This document shows positions 10,401 through 20,345 of a DNA stretch of 64,000 bases, piece by piece. Each line of letters opens with the position of its first letter. The first letter of the stretch is position 1. The position numbers and the translations under genes are program-made. This DNA comes from Streptomyces aurantiogriseus (lineage in GTDB: Bacteria; Actinomycetota; Actinomycetes; Streptomycetales; Streptomycetaceae), in contig NZ_BMSX01000027.1 in the NCBI RefSeq assembly GCF_014649375.1, positions 1 to 64,000 of the forward strand, given 5' to 3'. The notes below the pieces were generated by a model. That model ran no database searches. It worked only from the letters and a program-made list of their open reading frames with translations, and was not told where the DNA came from.

Positions 10401-11158
10401 TGGTCGCCGAACACCTGCGGCGAGGCCACCGGCAGGTCGGCGTACCAGTCGTAGAACGACAGCATCGCCCCGCCGAGCAGCGAGTAGAAGCGGGCCCCGG
10501 CCGCGTGCGAGACCATCGACATCGCCGGGATCGGCGAGAACCCGGCCAGCCGGTCCGGCCCGTACTCCTTGATGGTGTGAACGTGCGCGGCGGCGACCAG
10601 CTCCACCGCCTCGTCCCAACTCGCCCGCACCAGGCCGCCCTTGCCGCGCACCGCCTTGTAGCGGCGGGCGCGCTCCGGGTCGGAGACGATGTCCGCCCAG
10701 GCCGCCACCGGATCACCGCCCAGCCGGGCCTTGGCCTCGCGGTACATCTGCAGCAGCACGCCGCGCACGTACGGGTAGCGCACCCGCGTCGGCGAGTACG
10801 TGTACCAGGAGAAGGCCGCGCCGCGCGGGCAGCCGCGCGGCTCGTACTCGGGACGGTCCGGGCCCACCGAGGGGTAGTCGGTCTGCTGCGCCTCCCACGT
10901 GATGATGCCGTCCTTGACGAACACCTTCCACGAGCACGAGCCGGTGCAGTTCACCCCGTGCGTGGAGCGCACCACCTTGTCGTGCGACCAGCGGTCCCGG
11001 TAGAACTCGTCCGCCTGCCGGCCGCCTTTTCGGTGCAACGTGCGCAGGTCGTCGGAGACCTCCGCCCGGGTGAAGAAGCGGCGGCTGCGCACCAGCGCCT
11101 CCGCCAACTCGCCGTCCAAGCCCGCCCGCGTCTGTTCCCGGCTGGTCTCCGTGCTCAC
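7429..11158 (-). pseudogene. narG: Broken nitrate reductase alpha subunit (copy 1) with three lesions
   Basis: The full NarG sequence (molybdo-bis-MGD catalytic subunit, about 1,240 residues) is recognisable from a GTG start at 11158 to the stop before narH, but three lesions interrupt it. (1) A tandem duplication of five bases (GTGAA twice, 10117-10126 on the plus strand) shifts the frame after DPATPYF. (2) TGA at 8868-8870 replaces the Trp codon that the intact copy 2 has in DVVWREEAP. (3) One base is missing near 8036-8044 between GRRYSPF and PWHTLTGRQHF. Sequence on both sides of each lesion still aligns residue by residue with the intact NarG at 29382. The N-terminal Fe-S motif HGVNCTGSC is retained. 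The 5-bp duplication looks like a genuine slippage mutation; a sequencing-error origin for the others cannot be excluded. Confidence 0.9.
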
Positions 11159-11344
11159 CGTGCCACTCCGCCCCGGGCACCACGGGCACCCGTTCGAATT
11201 GTGATCGGTTCCGCCAGCACACGACTCTACGACCGCCGTCCCCGGGAGGGTCAACAGCCACACCACGAACAACGCGCGGTTTGGTCGAGATCGCCTGAGT
11301 GCAGGGAGTATCCCGGCACCGCCTGGCCATGCCCCTCGTCTGCA

Positions 11345-11390
11345 AAGCCCCGTACCCCCGCTCGGGGTGGTGAGCGGGGGCACGGGGCTT
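11345..11390 (-). terminator. Strong hairpin terminator after the narK-hemerythrin unit
   Basis: Arms of 19 bp (11345-11363 and 11372-11390) pair with one mismatch around an 8-nt loop, about 40 bases past the hemerythrin stop. This separates the narK-hemerythrin transcript from nar operon 1, so narG1 must have its own promoter between 11159 and 11344. I see no clear DosR-like box there. Confidence 0.75.
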
Positions 11391-11429
11391 GCGGGGGTGC
11401 TGCCCCGTCGGCGTTGGCGGGCGGACTCT

Positions 11430-11903
11430 TCAGGCGGCTGGCCGGGACAGCGCGCCGCCCGCCTTCAGGCGCTCGGCCTCGACCGCTTCCCACTCCTCGG
11501 TGCTGAGGTTCGCGAGGGCGGCCGGGAAGACGCCGTCCTGTTCCTTGAGGATGTGGTCGCGCAGCATGGCCATCGCCTCCATCAGCCGGTCCGGCCAACT
11601 CGGGTCGGTCAGGTACGGTCCGTCCGCCTCGGCCAGCACCGCCTCGATGCGGCGATGCTCGTCCTCCAGTGCGGCGATCTGCTCGGGGAACTCGGCGGCC
11701 AGGGCCGAGAACAGGCCGTGCTCCTCCACCTGGGTGTGCGGGCCCAGCACGGCCGCGATCTCGCGGGCGAGCTCCGCCATCCGGGCGATAGCGCCGTCAC
11801 GCCGGGCGTCCCGTAGGAGGCTGATGAGGTTGACGACCCTCTCGTGTTCCTGGGTCAGTTCGTCGATGGTCTCCAGGGCCTGGCAGCCGCAGTACTCGCA
11901 CAC
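11430..11903 (-). CDS. Hemerythrin-domain (HHE) protein
   Basis: A 157-residue cytosolic helical protein. The N terminus is CEYCGCQ, then an HHE cation-binding fold with di-iron ligand candidates in LTQEHERVV, GPHTQVEEHGLF, LEDEHRRIE and LRDHILKEQDGVFP. Such proteins bind O2 or NO, or serve iron-sulfur repair. The start is GTG 11903, preceded by AAGGGAG. It lies 47 bp downstream of narK on the same strand and ends in a strong hairpin, so it is probably co-transcribed with narK. A CEYCGC N terminus is common in actinobacterial hemerythrins beside nitrate genes; a role in NO or O2 handling is inferred. Confidence 0.88.
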   Translation of the reverse strand: MCEYCGCQALETIDELTQEHERVVNLISLLRDARRDGAIARMAELAREIAAVLGPHTQVEEHGLFSALAAEFPEQIAALEDEHRRIEAVLAEADGPYLTDPSWPDRLMEAMAMLRDHILKEQDGVFPAALANLSTEEWEAVEAERLKAGGALSRPAA

Positions 11904-11950
11904 CGGTCTACTCCCTTGTTCCTCGGCTCGTCGTTCTCGTCCGCTCGCCC

Positions 11951-13234
11951 TTACGCGGTGCTGTCGGCGGTGCGGTGCCGGCGTCCCCGGCCCGGGCGCT
12001 GCTTGCGCTCGCCGCCTTCGGCTGCGGCGCGAACACCGGTGAGGGTGAAGGCCAGCGCCGCGGCGGCCACGATCGCGAGCAGGGCGAGGCCGGCCGCGTA
12101 CGTTCCGTACTCGCCGTACAGCGAGCCCATCACCAGCGGCGGCAGGAAGCCGCCCAGGCCGCCCGCGGCGCCAACCACACCGGTGACCGAGCCGACCTGG
12201 TTGGCCGGGGTCCGCAGAGCTACCAGGGCGAAGGTCGCCCCGCTGCCCGCGCCGAGCGCGGCGGCCATGGACAGGAAGGCGATGGTGCCCAGCGGTGCCA
12301 GGCCCGGGGTGAACGACTGCACGACCGCCCCGGCCACGACCACCGCCAGCGAGCCGGCCAGCACCCGGACCGGGCCCAGCCGGTCGGACAGCCAGCCGCC
12401 CATCGGGCGCATCGCCACGGCGAGGAGTACGAATCCGGCCATGCGGTTGGCGGCGTCGGCCTGGGTCAGGCCGTAGCCGGTCTTGAGGTAGGTGGGCAGG
12501 TAGACGGAGAAGGCGACGTAGCCGCCGAACGCGACCGCGTACAGCGCGGACGCCTGCCAGGTGATGGGCAGCCGGACGGTGGCGGCCAGCCGACGGGCCA
12601 ACGGCTCGGTCGGCACGGTGCGGCCGGGGGCATCCCTGAGCAGCAGTGCGGCGGCCACGGCGTACACGGCCAGCATCGCGGCGGTGATCAGGAAGGGGGT
12701 GGCCATGCTGTTCGCGTCGACCAGCTTCACGGTGGTCAGGGCGCTGATGGCGGTGCCGCCCATGCCGGCGCCGAAGACGCCGATGGCGAGTCCGCGCCGC
12801 TCGGGCGGGAACCAGGCGTTGACGAGCGGCACGCCGACGGCGAAGGCGGTGCCGCCGATGCCGAGGAAGAACCCGCCGACCAGAAGTGCCGCCAGCGAGG
12901 AATGTCCGGCCAGGCCGAGGTAGAGGACCGGCACGATGGTGGCCGCCGACACGATCGGGAACATGACCCGTCCGCCGAACCGGTCGGTCAGTGCGCCGAC
13001 CGGTATGCGGCCCAGGGAGCCGACCACGACCGGCACTGCGACCAGCAGGGACTGCTCGAACGACGAGAGGTCGAGGCTGTCCTTGAACCGGGGGCCGAGC
13101 GGGCTGAGCAGTGCCCACGCCCAGAAGTTCACGGCGAAACCAACCGTGGCCAGGGTCAGCATCAGCCACGCCCGGCCGGACACCGGCGACCGCGACGGTG
13201 AGCTGCCGCTCTTCGACTTCAACGGCTGGACCAT
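11951..13234 (-). CDS. narK: NarK-type nitrate/nitrite transporter (MFS)
   Basis: A 427-residue major-facilitator protein with about 12 membrane segments. The first repeat contains SFEQSLLVAVPVVVGSLGRIPVGALTDRFGG and the glycine-rich FLGIGGTAFAVGVPLVNAWFPPERRGLAIG, which are typical of NarK/NasA nitrate-nitrite porters. It would import nitrate and export nitrite for the two nar enzymes. The ATG at 13234 follows AAGGGA; the frame is open upstream but without a better start. It is divergent from the PNPOx-fold gene at 13552, and the 44-bp palindrome between them may act on both. Confidence 0.9.
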   Translation of the reverse strand: MVQPLKSKSGSSPSRSPVSGRAWLMLTLATVGFAVNFWAWALLSPLGPRFKDSLDLSSFEQSLLVAVPVVVGSLGRIPVGALTDRFGGRVMFPIVSAATIVPVLYLGLAGHSSLAALLVGGFFLGIGGTAFAVGVPLVNAWFPPERRGLAIGVFGAGMGGTAISALTTVKLVDANSMATPFLITAAMLAVYAVAAALLLRDAPGRTVPTEPLARRLAATVRLPITWQASALYAVAFGGYVAFSVYLPTYLKTGYGLTQADAANRMAGFVLLAVAMRPMGGWLSDRLGPVRVLAGSLAVVVAGAVVQSFTPGLAPLGTIAFLSMAAALGAGSGATFALVALRTPANQVGSVTGVVGAAGGLGGFLPPLVMGSLYGEYGTYAAGLALLAIVAAAALAFTLTGVRAAAEGGERKQRPGRGRRHRTADSTA

Positions 13235-13487
13235 GTTGTCCGTCCCTTTCCTCTTCACGGTGGTACTGCGCCACCGGGATCGCACGCGCACCGCAGGCCC
13301 CTTGCCTGCAGAACGGCGTCACGTCACCACTGTCCGCATCAGGACTCACCGGAGGCATGGGCCATCAGTCCCTACCGGTGGACAGACGGTCCCCGGGTCC
13401 GGGCCCGGCCGTCCCTCCAAACAGCCCCCTGAACCGCCTTGCCCGCGTGGCTCCCGCGGAACAACGGCCGCGATCGGCCGTCCCTCG

Positions 13488-13531
13488 CGCGGCGAGGGGG
13501 TAGGGCCGGTCGGCCCTACCCCCTCGCCGCG
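13488..13531. promoter_or_regulatory. 44-bp near-perfect palindrome containing a DosR/OsdR-like box
   Basis: Arms of 21 bp pair without mismatch around a 2-bp centre (13509-13510). The core GGGCCGGTCGGCCC at 13503-13516 fits the GGGMC-N4-GKCCC motif seen elsewhere in the window. It lies 20 bp before the ATG at 13552 and about 255 bp before narK on the other strand. Further box-like sequence (GGCCCGGCCGTCCC) lies at about 13402-13415. It could be a dimer or tetramer operator, or a hairpin in the 5' leader of the PNPOx gene. The 317-bp gap 13235-13551 holds no other gene. Confidence 0.65.
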
Positions 13532-13551
13532 ACTACGGGGAGGATGGACTG

Positions 13552-13974
13552 ATGTTCCAGAACGACGCCTTTCGCGCACTCGACCGGCAGGAGTGCCTGC
13601 GCCTGCTCGCCAAGGTGCCGGTCGGCCGCGTGGTCTACACCCGTCAGGCGCTGCCCGCGGTCCTCCCCATCAACTTCTCCCTGGACACGGACGCCTCTGT
13701 CCTGCTGTGCACCTCGCCGGACTCGGACCTCGTGCGCGCCATCGACGGCGTCGTGGTCGCCTTCGAGGCGGACGAGTTCGATGCGGCGACCCGGTCCGGC
13801 TGGAGCGTGGTCGTCACCGGCCGGGCCACCGTGGTGACCGATCCCGCCGAGCAGGAACGGCTGTCGCAGGCCGGCCCCATCTCTTGGATGCCCCTGCGGG
13901 ACGCGGTGTTCGTACGGATCGAGTCGGAGATGGTCACCGGACGCGAACTCAGGGGAACGCTCGGCACGCTGTGA
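13552..13974 (+). CDS. Pyridoxamine 5'-phosphate oxidase-fold flavin/F420-binding protein
   Basis: A 140-residue split-beta-barrel protein. The N-terminal LDRQECLRLLAKVPVGRVVY and the following PAVLPINFSLD are typical of small actinobacterial PNPOx-like proteins, which bind FMN or F420 and often have unknown substrates. DosR-regulated homologues of this type exist in mycobacteria. The start ATG 13552 follows GGGGAGGA. The gene is preceded by the 44-bp palindrome and is followed by a decayed nitroreductase on the other strand. Its natural reaction cannot be inferred from sequence. Confidence 0.8.
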   Translation: MFQNDAFRALDRQECLRLLAKVPVGRVVYTRQALPAVLPINFSLDTDASVLLCTSPDSDLVRAIDGVVVAFEADEFDAATRSGWSVVVTGRATVVTDPAEQERLSQAGPISWMPLRDAVFVRIESEMVTGRELRGTLGTL

Positions 13975-14043
13975 GGCGTAGCCTGCCGCGGGGACAGGTC
14001 GCGAGCCGAGTGCGACGTGGTCCTCGTGTAAGGAGTCTCCAGT

Positions 14044-14850
14044 TCAGGTCCCATAACCGCCCCAGGCACAGGGTGTGTGGACGCATTGGCCGTGCGGCCG
14101 CCCTCCGGGCCGTACCCAAAGCGGATCAGCAGCTGCGGGCAGCACCACCGCTTCGGATCCGGCCATCGCACCCGCAGGTCCGGCCACTCCATCGCCTGGT
14201 GCAGCATCGAGGTGCGCACCCCGCGCTGGGTCGCCGTGAGCAACACGCGCTCCAGAGCCTGGCCCGCGCGCAGCCAGTCCTCCCGCCGGTCGTGGGACGT
14301 CCACAGCAGGGCCACCTGGGCGTGGCGTTCGAAACGCAGGGCGGTAGGTGGAGAGCGGGCAGCCGCCCCGTGGAGTCCCGCACCGGCATCCGCCCGGAGG
14401 CATCCCGCGGACCCAGGGCGGTTACGGGAATGCCATACGATGCGTCCGCTCCTGGAGCGGTAACCCCAGGTCCGCACCTCGCCCGCGCGGGCGAGGTGGA
14501 CGGCGTTGCGGGCCTCCGCCGCCTGGGCCAGGCGCAGCAGGCGCCCGGTCGCCATGATGTGTCGGGTACGTCCAACTGAGCGCCTCAGACCGGGCCGAGC
14601 TGATCATCTCGGTAACGATCGGGACAGGAACCGGGCGGCCGGTGAACGGCATCCGGCTCGTGTGGCGCCACTCGACCGCCTCGTGCAGATCGCGCAAGGG
14701 CAGCTGCGCGTCCGCGGGTACCCGGCCAGTTGCACTGCGGCCAACAGGCCCGGACCGTCTACGGCGGAAAGTAGCCGGAGGAGGGGTTCTCAGCCCAGAT
14801 GCACTGCGCCACCCGGAGGTTGAAGACGGCCGCGGCGGTGTGGACGTTGT
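14044..14850 (-). pseudogene. Decayed Acg-type nitroreductase
   Basis: Stretches in all three minus-strand frames match the intact nitroreductase at 21704-22723: AAVFNLRVA near 14810, WRHTSRMPFTGRPVP near 14660, LRLAQAAEARNAVHLARA near 14520, YGIPVTALGPRDASGRMP near 14400, and EDWLRAGQALERVLLTATQRG to LIRFGYGPEGG near 14280-14100. The frame changes repeatedly, the N-terminal FMN-binding segment is missing or scrambled, and no proper stop remains. At nucleotide level parts are very close to the intact copy, so this is a relatively recent dead paralogue. The exact ends are approximate. Confidence 0.85.
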
Positions 14851-14923
14851 GGGATTTGTTCCTGGACCTGCTGATGCTGCCCGACGTGGTGCTGACGACC
14901 GGCGGTTGAGCGGGCGGCGGTGA

Positions 14924-15484
14924 CTATTCTTTCGGTTCGGGAATTCCGGCTGTTTTTTCCAGGAGTTGGGTGAACTGAATCAGAGTTCCCAGTGCCGGGA
15001 GCAAGCCGGCGAGGGTCCACAAAGTAAAAAGCCCCGCAGCTGCACCAAAAGCTGTGCTCCAACCGTTCCCGCATTGTTTAGTCGCCGATAGGAGCAGCAG
15101 GGAGACGCCTGCCAGAAGACCAAGGGTGATAATGGTAATGAATGGTGAAAAGTACTTGGACATGGGAGTGATGCCCGCCGCCTTTGCTTTCTTGAGGAAG
15201 GCGGTGTCGAGAGCCCTCGTGATCATGGCTAGGGCTGCCACTACGGCTCCGATGATGATGCCGATCAATGGGGCAGCGACTCTCGCTGCGGCATGAGCCT
15301 CCTCGATTCTGTCATGCCCAAGCCACCCCCCTCCTGCACCACCCGCGAGGGCAAGCACCACTTCTCCCCACCATAGATATTTGGGCCTCAGATTGATGAC
15401 GGTGAGAAGATCATGGAATGCTGCATTTCCAGGCGCCCTTTTCTTGAGGCGCTTGGCTCCTGAACCATGGGGCGTGCTGGTCAC
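14924..15484 (-). CDS. Unknown membrane protein, second gene of a two-gene accessory unit
   Basis: About 186 residues with roughly four hydrophobic segments (around LWWGEVVLALAGGAGG, VAAPLIGIIIGAVVAALAM, FITIITLGLLAGVSLLLL and AFGAAAGLFTLWTLAGLLPAL) and a basic N terminus. The start is taken as GTG 15484 because it overlaps the stop of the gene at 15481-16284 by four bases (GTGA). Codon use is clearly less GC-rich than in the neighbours. I do not recognise the family. With its coupled soluble partner it could be the membrane effector of a conflict module, but that is a guess. Confidence 0.7.
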   Translation of the reverse strand: MTSTPHGSGAKRLKKRAPGNAAFHDLLTVINLRPKYLWWGEVVLALAGGAGGGWLGHDRIEEAHAAARVAAPLIGIIIGAVVAALAMITRALDTAFLKKAKAAGITPMSKYFSPFITIITLGLLAGVSLLLLSATKQCGNGWSTAFGAAAGLFTLWTLAGLLPALGTLIQFTQLLEKTAGIPEPKE

Positions 15485-16284
15485 GTTGGGCCCCCGCCGC
15501 CGAACCACCTTTCGGATAGCCAGGCAAGTGCCAGGACGAGAAGCGGCGGTACTGTACTACGAGCCATCTCGTAATGATGCTTAAACTCTGCGGGATTCTC
15601 CCTGGAATCGAAAACGTCACCGTCGGTCGAGACTACCCTCACGTCCGCGTTCCCCCGACTCGCTTCCTTGTCGAAACGTTCAGCCTCCTGAAGTGGGACC
15701 CCGAGACCACGCTCGTTCCTGTACTTTTCTTCCGCGACTTGTGCTCCGTATTCTTCCATTCGTTTGATTGCGTCTGGGAGATCGCAACCAGGGTTCGGGA
15801 GCCGTACGGTCAGGGACAATTCCGCCACACTGGAGAGCCTCTGAATTCCGTCCAGGATCGTGCCAGGCGGGCATACTAGGTCGATATTGACCGTCAGCCC
15901 CTCCTCCCTGATAGTCGTTGGTGCCATTTCTTGGAGGAATCGCTCAACCTCGGTGGCAATGTCACCCGGGGATGAATCTTCCGGAACGGCCATAGAAATC
16001 CAGCCGTCCTGATCAAGGGCAAAGGTATGGCCCGATTCGGTCCCGTACGCATCGACGCTTCGTTCGTCCAGGATACGCGAGTCCCTTTCGAGGGCTTTTG
16101 GGATTTCTCCCTCGATAGCAGCCCTGGAGTAGTCAAGGGTGTATTCCTTCAGGCTATCCCTTAGATGCTCGAATGCCTTTTTGTGCTCGCGTGCTTCCAT
16201 TCTCCTTCTGAGCTCAACGGGAATGGTGCGCTTACGGTGAGGCGCCGATCGAATGTTTACGCGGCCAAGGAAGATCCGGGTCAT
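15481..16284 (-). CDS. Unknown protein, first gene of a two-gene accessory unit (possibly DUF4747-like)
   Basis: A 267-residue, probably soluble protein with one hydrophobic stretch at the C terminus (VPPLLVLALAWLSERWFGG). The opening beta-strand-like segment FLGRVNIRS, a mid-region WISMAVPEDSSPG and the LSLTVRLPNPGCDLP block recall in outline the DUF4747-type proteins seen in accessory islands, but I hold that loosely. GC content is visibly lower than around it. It is translationally coupled to the membrane protein downstream. Function unknown. Confidence 0.65.
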   Translation of the reverse strand: MTRIFLGRVNIRSAPHRKRTIPVELRRRMEAREHKKAFEHLRDSLKEYTLDYSRAAIEGEIPKALERDSRILDERSVDAYGTESGHTFALDQDGWISMAVPEDSSPGDIATEVERFLQEMAPTTIREEGLTVNIDLVCPPGTILDGIQRLSSVAELSLTVRLPNPGCDLPDAIKRMEEYGAQVAEEKYRNERGLGVPLQEAERFDKEASRGNADVRVVSTDGDVFDSRENPAEFKHHYEMARSTVPPLLVLALAWLSERWFGGGGPT

Positions 16285-17257
16285 GTCTGGACGGTAGAAC
16301 GGACTAGGGGTATTTGCGATTTATCGCGCCAAAGGAGTGAGCGCTTGCCCAGAAGGAGCAATGGGCGCTGGCGGCCGTGGGCCTGAACGATTATCGCGCC
16401 GACTTCCCGGGTATGCATCACGGCTTCTTCGCAAAACGTTCCTCCGTGCCGTCAACCCTGCGCCGCCGCCGTCCCTCTCTGGAGGAGCGTTGGCTGGCCC
16501 CATACTGCGGGCCATACGGCCTCATTCGGCGGGCAGACGGCGCGGAAGGGCAGGTGGCAGACAAGGAGCACGCGTTTGTCCGTGGCGTGCCTTCCTTCTC
16601 CATGTCTGGTGGCGACGCCAAAACAGCGATGGCCGAGCCATAGCCGTCCGGCTTCGGACCCGCTCCAGGCACTCCACCCAGAAGCCCCGGAGCTACAGCC
16701 CTCGATCTGTGCGCGCCACGGTCGGCCGGGCCGACCAACGCAGGGTATCTGGTACTCCACGACCAGGTACGGCCTGGTGCCGACGCCAAAACGCCAATGC
16801 GGAGTGAGCCGTGCGTGCGTCCGGAGCCGCGGCGGACGGCTGGTGACCGGACCAGAAGCACGCCGCGCCTGCTGCGGCCGTTGGGATGGAGAAGACGTGG
16901 CCGACAGCTGGACACGACGGTCCGTGGCAACTCCCGGCCGGTCGTGGCCAGCATCGTGGTACGCCAGAGGCTGGCGCCTGGGCCGTACGGTCCCCACGGC
17001 ACCGTACGCCGGGTCCCTGATCACCGTTGCGAATAGGGCCGAACGGCCCCTCGAGAAGGTCCGATCCGCCCCACGTGTCGCGCGCCGCGCCCGTCTAACC
17101 TCCCGCCGTATGGAGAGCAGCAGCCGCCCAGGTCGCTTGGACGCCCACGTCCGACGAGTCCGTCGATTCAGGCTGGCAGAGCGGTCCCCGAGCAGCGGCG
17201 TGTGCAGCACCTCTTGAAGCCGCGGACCAAGCCAGGGAGGCGTGCCCGGGTGCGGAA
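16285..17257. other. Long non-coding stretch with two DosR/OsdR-like boxes and degenerate repeats
   Basis: Nearly 1 kb without a convincing gene. It holds two box-like sites, GGGCCGTACGGTCCC at 16980-16994 and GGGCCGAACGGCCC at 17036-17049, a pair of degenerate direct repeats around GACGCCAAAAC (about 16605-16645 and 16773-16813), and a short repeat TTATCGCGCC (16321 and 16391). Frames on both strands are open over long distances but show no recognisable family, ribosome site or consistent start. It may be the remains of a lost OsdR-controlled gene. Confidence 0.5.
16980..17049. promoter_or_regulatory. Pair of DosR/OsdR-like operator candidates
   Basis: GGGCCGTACGGTCCC (16980-16994) and GGGCCGAACGGCCC (17036-17049) are 56 bp apart, a two-box arrangement like that before narG2 and before 46442. 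No gene starts close by on either strand; the nearest downstream gene is the GAF regulator at 17359, about 310 bp away. Confidence 0.55.
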
Positions 17258-17291
17258 CTGTCCGATCGGACGAGGAAACCTGTCCGATCGG
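17258..17291. promoter_or_regulatory. Direct repeats, candidate operator of the GAF regulator
   Basis: The 12-mer CTGTCCGATCGG occurs at 17258-17269 and 17280-17291, 22 bp apart (two helical turns). Each contains the palindromic centre CCGATCGG. They lie 70-100 bp before the regulator start, where autoregulation sites are expected. A further GGGCAATTGTCCCC lies at about 17323-17336. Confidence 0.45.
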
Positions 17292-17358
17292 TCAGGCGGG
17301 TCGGTGAAGTCATCGCGGACAAAGGGCAATTGTCCCCGTTCGGCGGGAGGGGAAGCAC

Positions 17359-18600
17359 ATGGGGCGGCGCAGTGACCTGCGGCGGCGCAGGGCCGGTCTG
17401 GAGGACGAGTGGTCCCGCTGGGTGCCACGGCTGAAGGTCGCGGGCACGCTCCCGATCGGTGGCGGCTCGTTGCGCCAGGAGGTGACCGAGTCGTGGGCGC
17501 GCTCGCTGACCAGTGTGGATCCCGGCCGGGACAGCGCTCCCGTCGCCGACGGTGGTGCGGTGCACCGGCTCTGGTCCGGATCGCCGCTGCGCGGGCCGGT
17601 CGACGGCCTCGCCGACGAGCTGCGCAGCGTCGCCGACGACGCCGGATTCGTCACCGCGGTCACCGACGAGTCCGGGACGATCCTGTGGACGTACGGCGGC
17701 CAGGCGATGCGGCGACGGGCCGAGTGGGTCAACTTCGCGCCGGGCGGGCGGTGGGACGAGGAGGCCATGGGCACCAACGCCGTGTCCCTCGCGCTGCGCA
17801 CCGGCCGCCCCAGCACCGTCTTCTCCGCCGAACACCTGGTGACGGCGCTGCACGGCTGGGCCTGCTACTGCGCGCCCATCCATGGCCCCGACGGGCACGT
17901 CCTCGGCGTCCTGGACCTGTCCACGACCTGGGACCGCTCGCATCCCCTGGCCATATCTACCGTGCGCGGCCTGGCGTCCGCCATCGAGGCCGAACTCCGT
18001 ACGGAACTGCCCCTTCGGCCTCCCGAAGACCGGCTGCCCCAGCTGCGGCTGAACTGCCTGGGCACCGAGAAGGCCGTACGAGACGGCGTCCCCCTTCTCC
18101 TGCGGCCCCGGCAGCTGGAGATCCTCACGCTCCTCGCGCTGGAACCGGACGGATACACGCCGGACCGACTCCGCGAGGCCCTGTACGGCGACCGTGCCGT
18201 CACCGCCTCCACGTTCAAGGCGGAGATCTCCCATCTCCGCCGGGCCCTCGGCGGCGGTATCGCCACCCGCCGCTACACGCTGACCACACCCGTATCCTGC
18301 GACGCCGTCGACGTGCTGCGTGCGCTGGAGAGCGGCGACACGGAGACGGCCCTGCGCCTCTACCGCGGGCCGCTGCTCGCCCGCTCCGAGGCTCCGGGCA
18401 TCGAGGAGTGGCGCACCCACCTGGAAGTCGCCGTACGCGAGGCGGTCCTGGCGAGCACACGCCCAGAACACGCCCTGCGCTACGGCGGGCGTGCACCGTA
18501 CGACGCGGAGGTGCACGAGCACGCACTGCGGCTGTTCGGGCCGGCCGACGCACGCCGGGCGATCGCCGCCGGCCGGCTGACCACCGCGCTGCGCGACTGA
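17359..18600 (+). CDS. GAF-domain transcriptional regulator, AcoR-like N terminus with winged-helix/BTAD-like C terminus
   Basis: A 413-residue cytosolic regulator. Residues of about 40-220 resemble the sensory part of AcoR-type activators, including WNFAPGGRWDEEAMGTNAVSLAL-like features (EEAMGTNA) and APIHGPDGHVLGVLDLS of the GAF fold. The C-terminal half (about 245-410) has RPRQLEILTLLALEPDGYTPDRLREALYG and an ISHLRRALGG helix, a winged-helix DNA-binding plus helical repeat arrangement that replaces the sigma-54 AAA domain of classical AcoR. It lies 111 bp before the aldehyde dehydrogenase gene on the same strand and probably controls it in response to an alcohol, aldehyde or redox signal. 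GGGAGGGGAAG precedes the ATG. Confidence 0.8.
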   Translation: MGRRSDLRRRRAGLEDEWSRWVPRLKVAGTLPIGGGSLRQEVTESWARSLTSVDPGRDSAPVADGGAVHRLWSGSPLRGPVDGLADELRSVADDAGFVTAVTDESGTILWTYGGQAMRRRAEWVNFAPGGRWDEEAMGTNAVSLALRTGRPSTVFSAEHLVTALHGWACYCAPIHGPDGHVLGVLDLSTTWDRSHPLAISTVRGLASAIEAELRTELPLRPPEDRLPQLRLNCLGTEKAVRDGVPLLLRPRQLEILTLLALEPDGYTPDRLREALYGDRAVTASTFKAEISHLRRALGGGIATRRYTLTTPVSCDAVDVLRALESGDTETALRLYRGPLLARSEAPGIEEWRTHLEVAVREAVLASTRPEHALRYGGRAPYDAEVHEHALRLFGPADARRAIAAGRLTTALRD

Positions 18601-18711
18601 CACCCGCGCACCAACCTCGCGCCAACCTCCCGAGGCCACGGTGAGGCAGACCACGACGGCGTGGGCCGTCGTACCACTGTCACTCACCATCGCCCACCGA
18701 GGAGAGCCGCC

Positions 18712-20229
<1,518 letters not shown>

Positions 20230-20320
20230 CCGGCGCCCACACCGGGCGCGTCGGGCTGCCGTCGGCCGCCGACGCCCTGATGCGCCAGATGGGGACGGGT
20301 CGGTGACGTTCCATCAGTCC

Positions 20321-20345
20321 GGGGGCTGCTTCGACGGCAGCCCCC
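20321..20345 (+). terminator. Hairpin terminator after the aldehyde dehydrogenase
   Basis: A perfect 9-bp stem (GGGGGCTGC / GCAGCCCCC) with a 7-nt loop, 91 bases after the stop. The rest of the 371-bp gap 20230-20600 shows nothing I can name. Confidence 0.7.

Noticed and set aside
13491..13528. The long palindrome as a CRISPR repeat or IS end
   Set aside because: It occurs once, with no spacer array and no transposase or target duplication beside it.
16452..17210. A 252-residue minus-strand frame in the 16-17 kb gap as a gene
   Set aside because: Arg/Pro/Ser-rich with no family motif and no ribosome site; it also runs through the DosR-like boxes.
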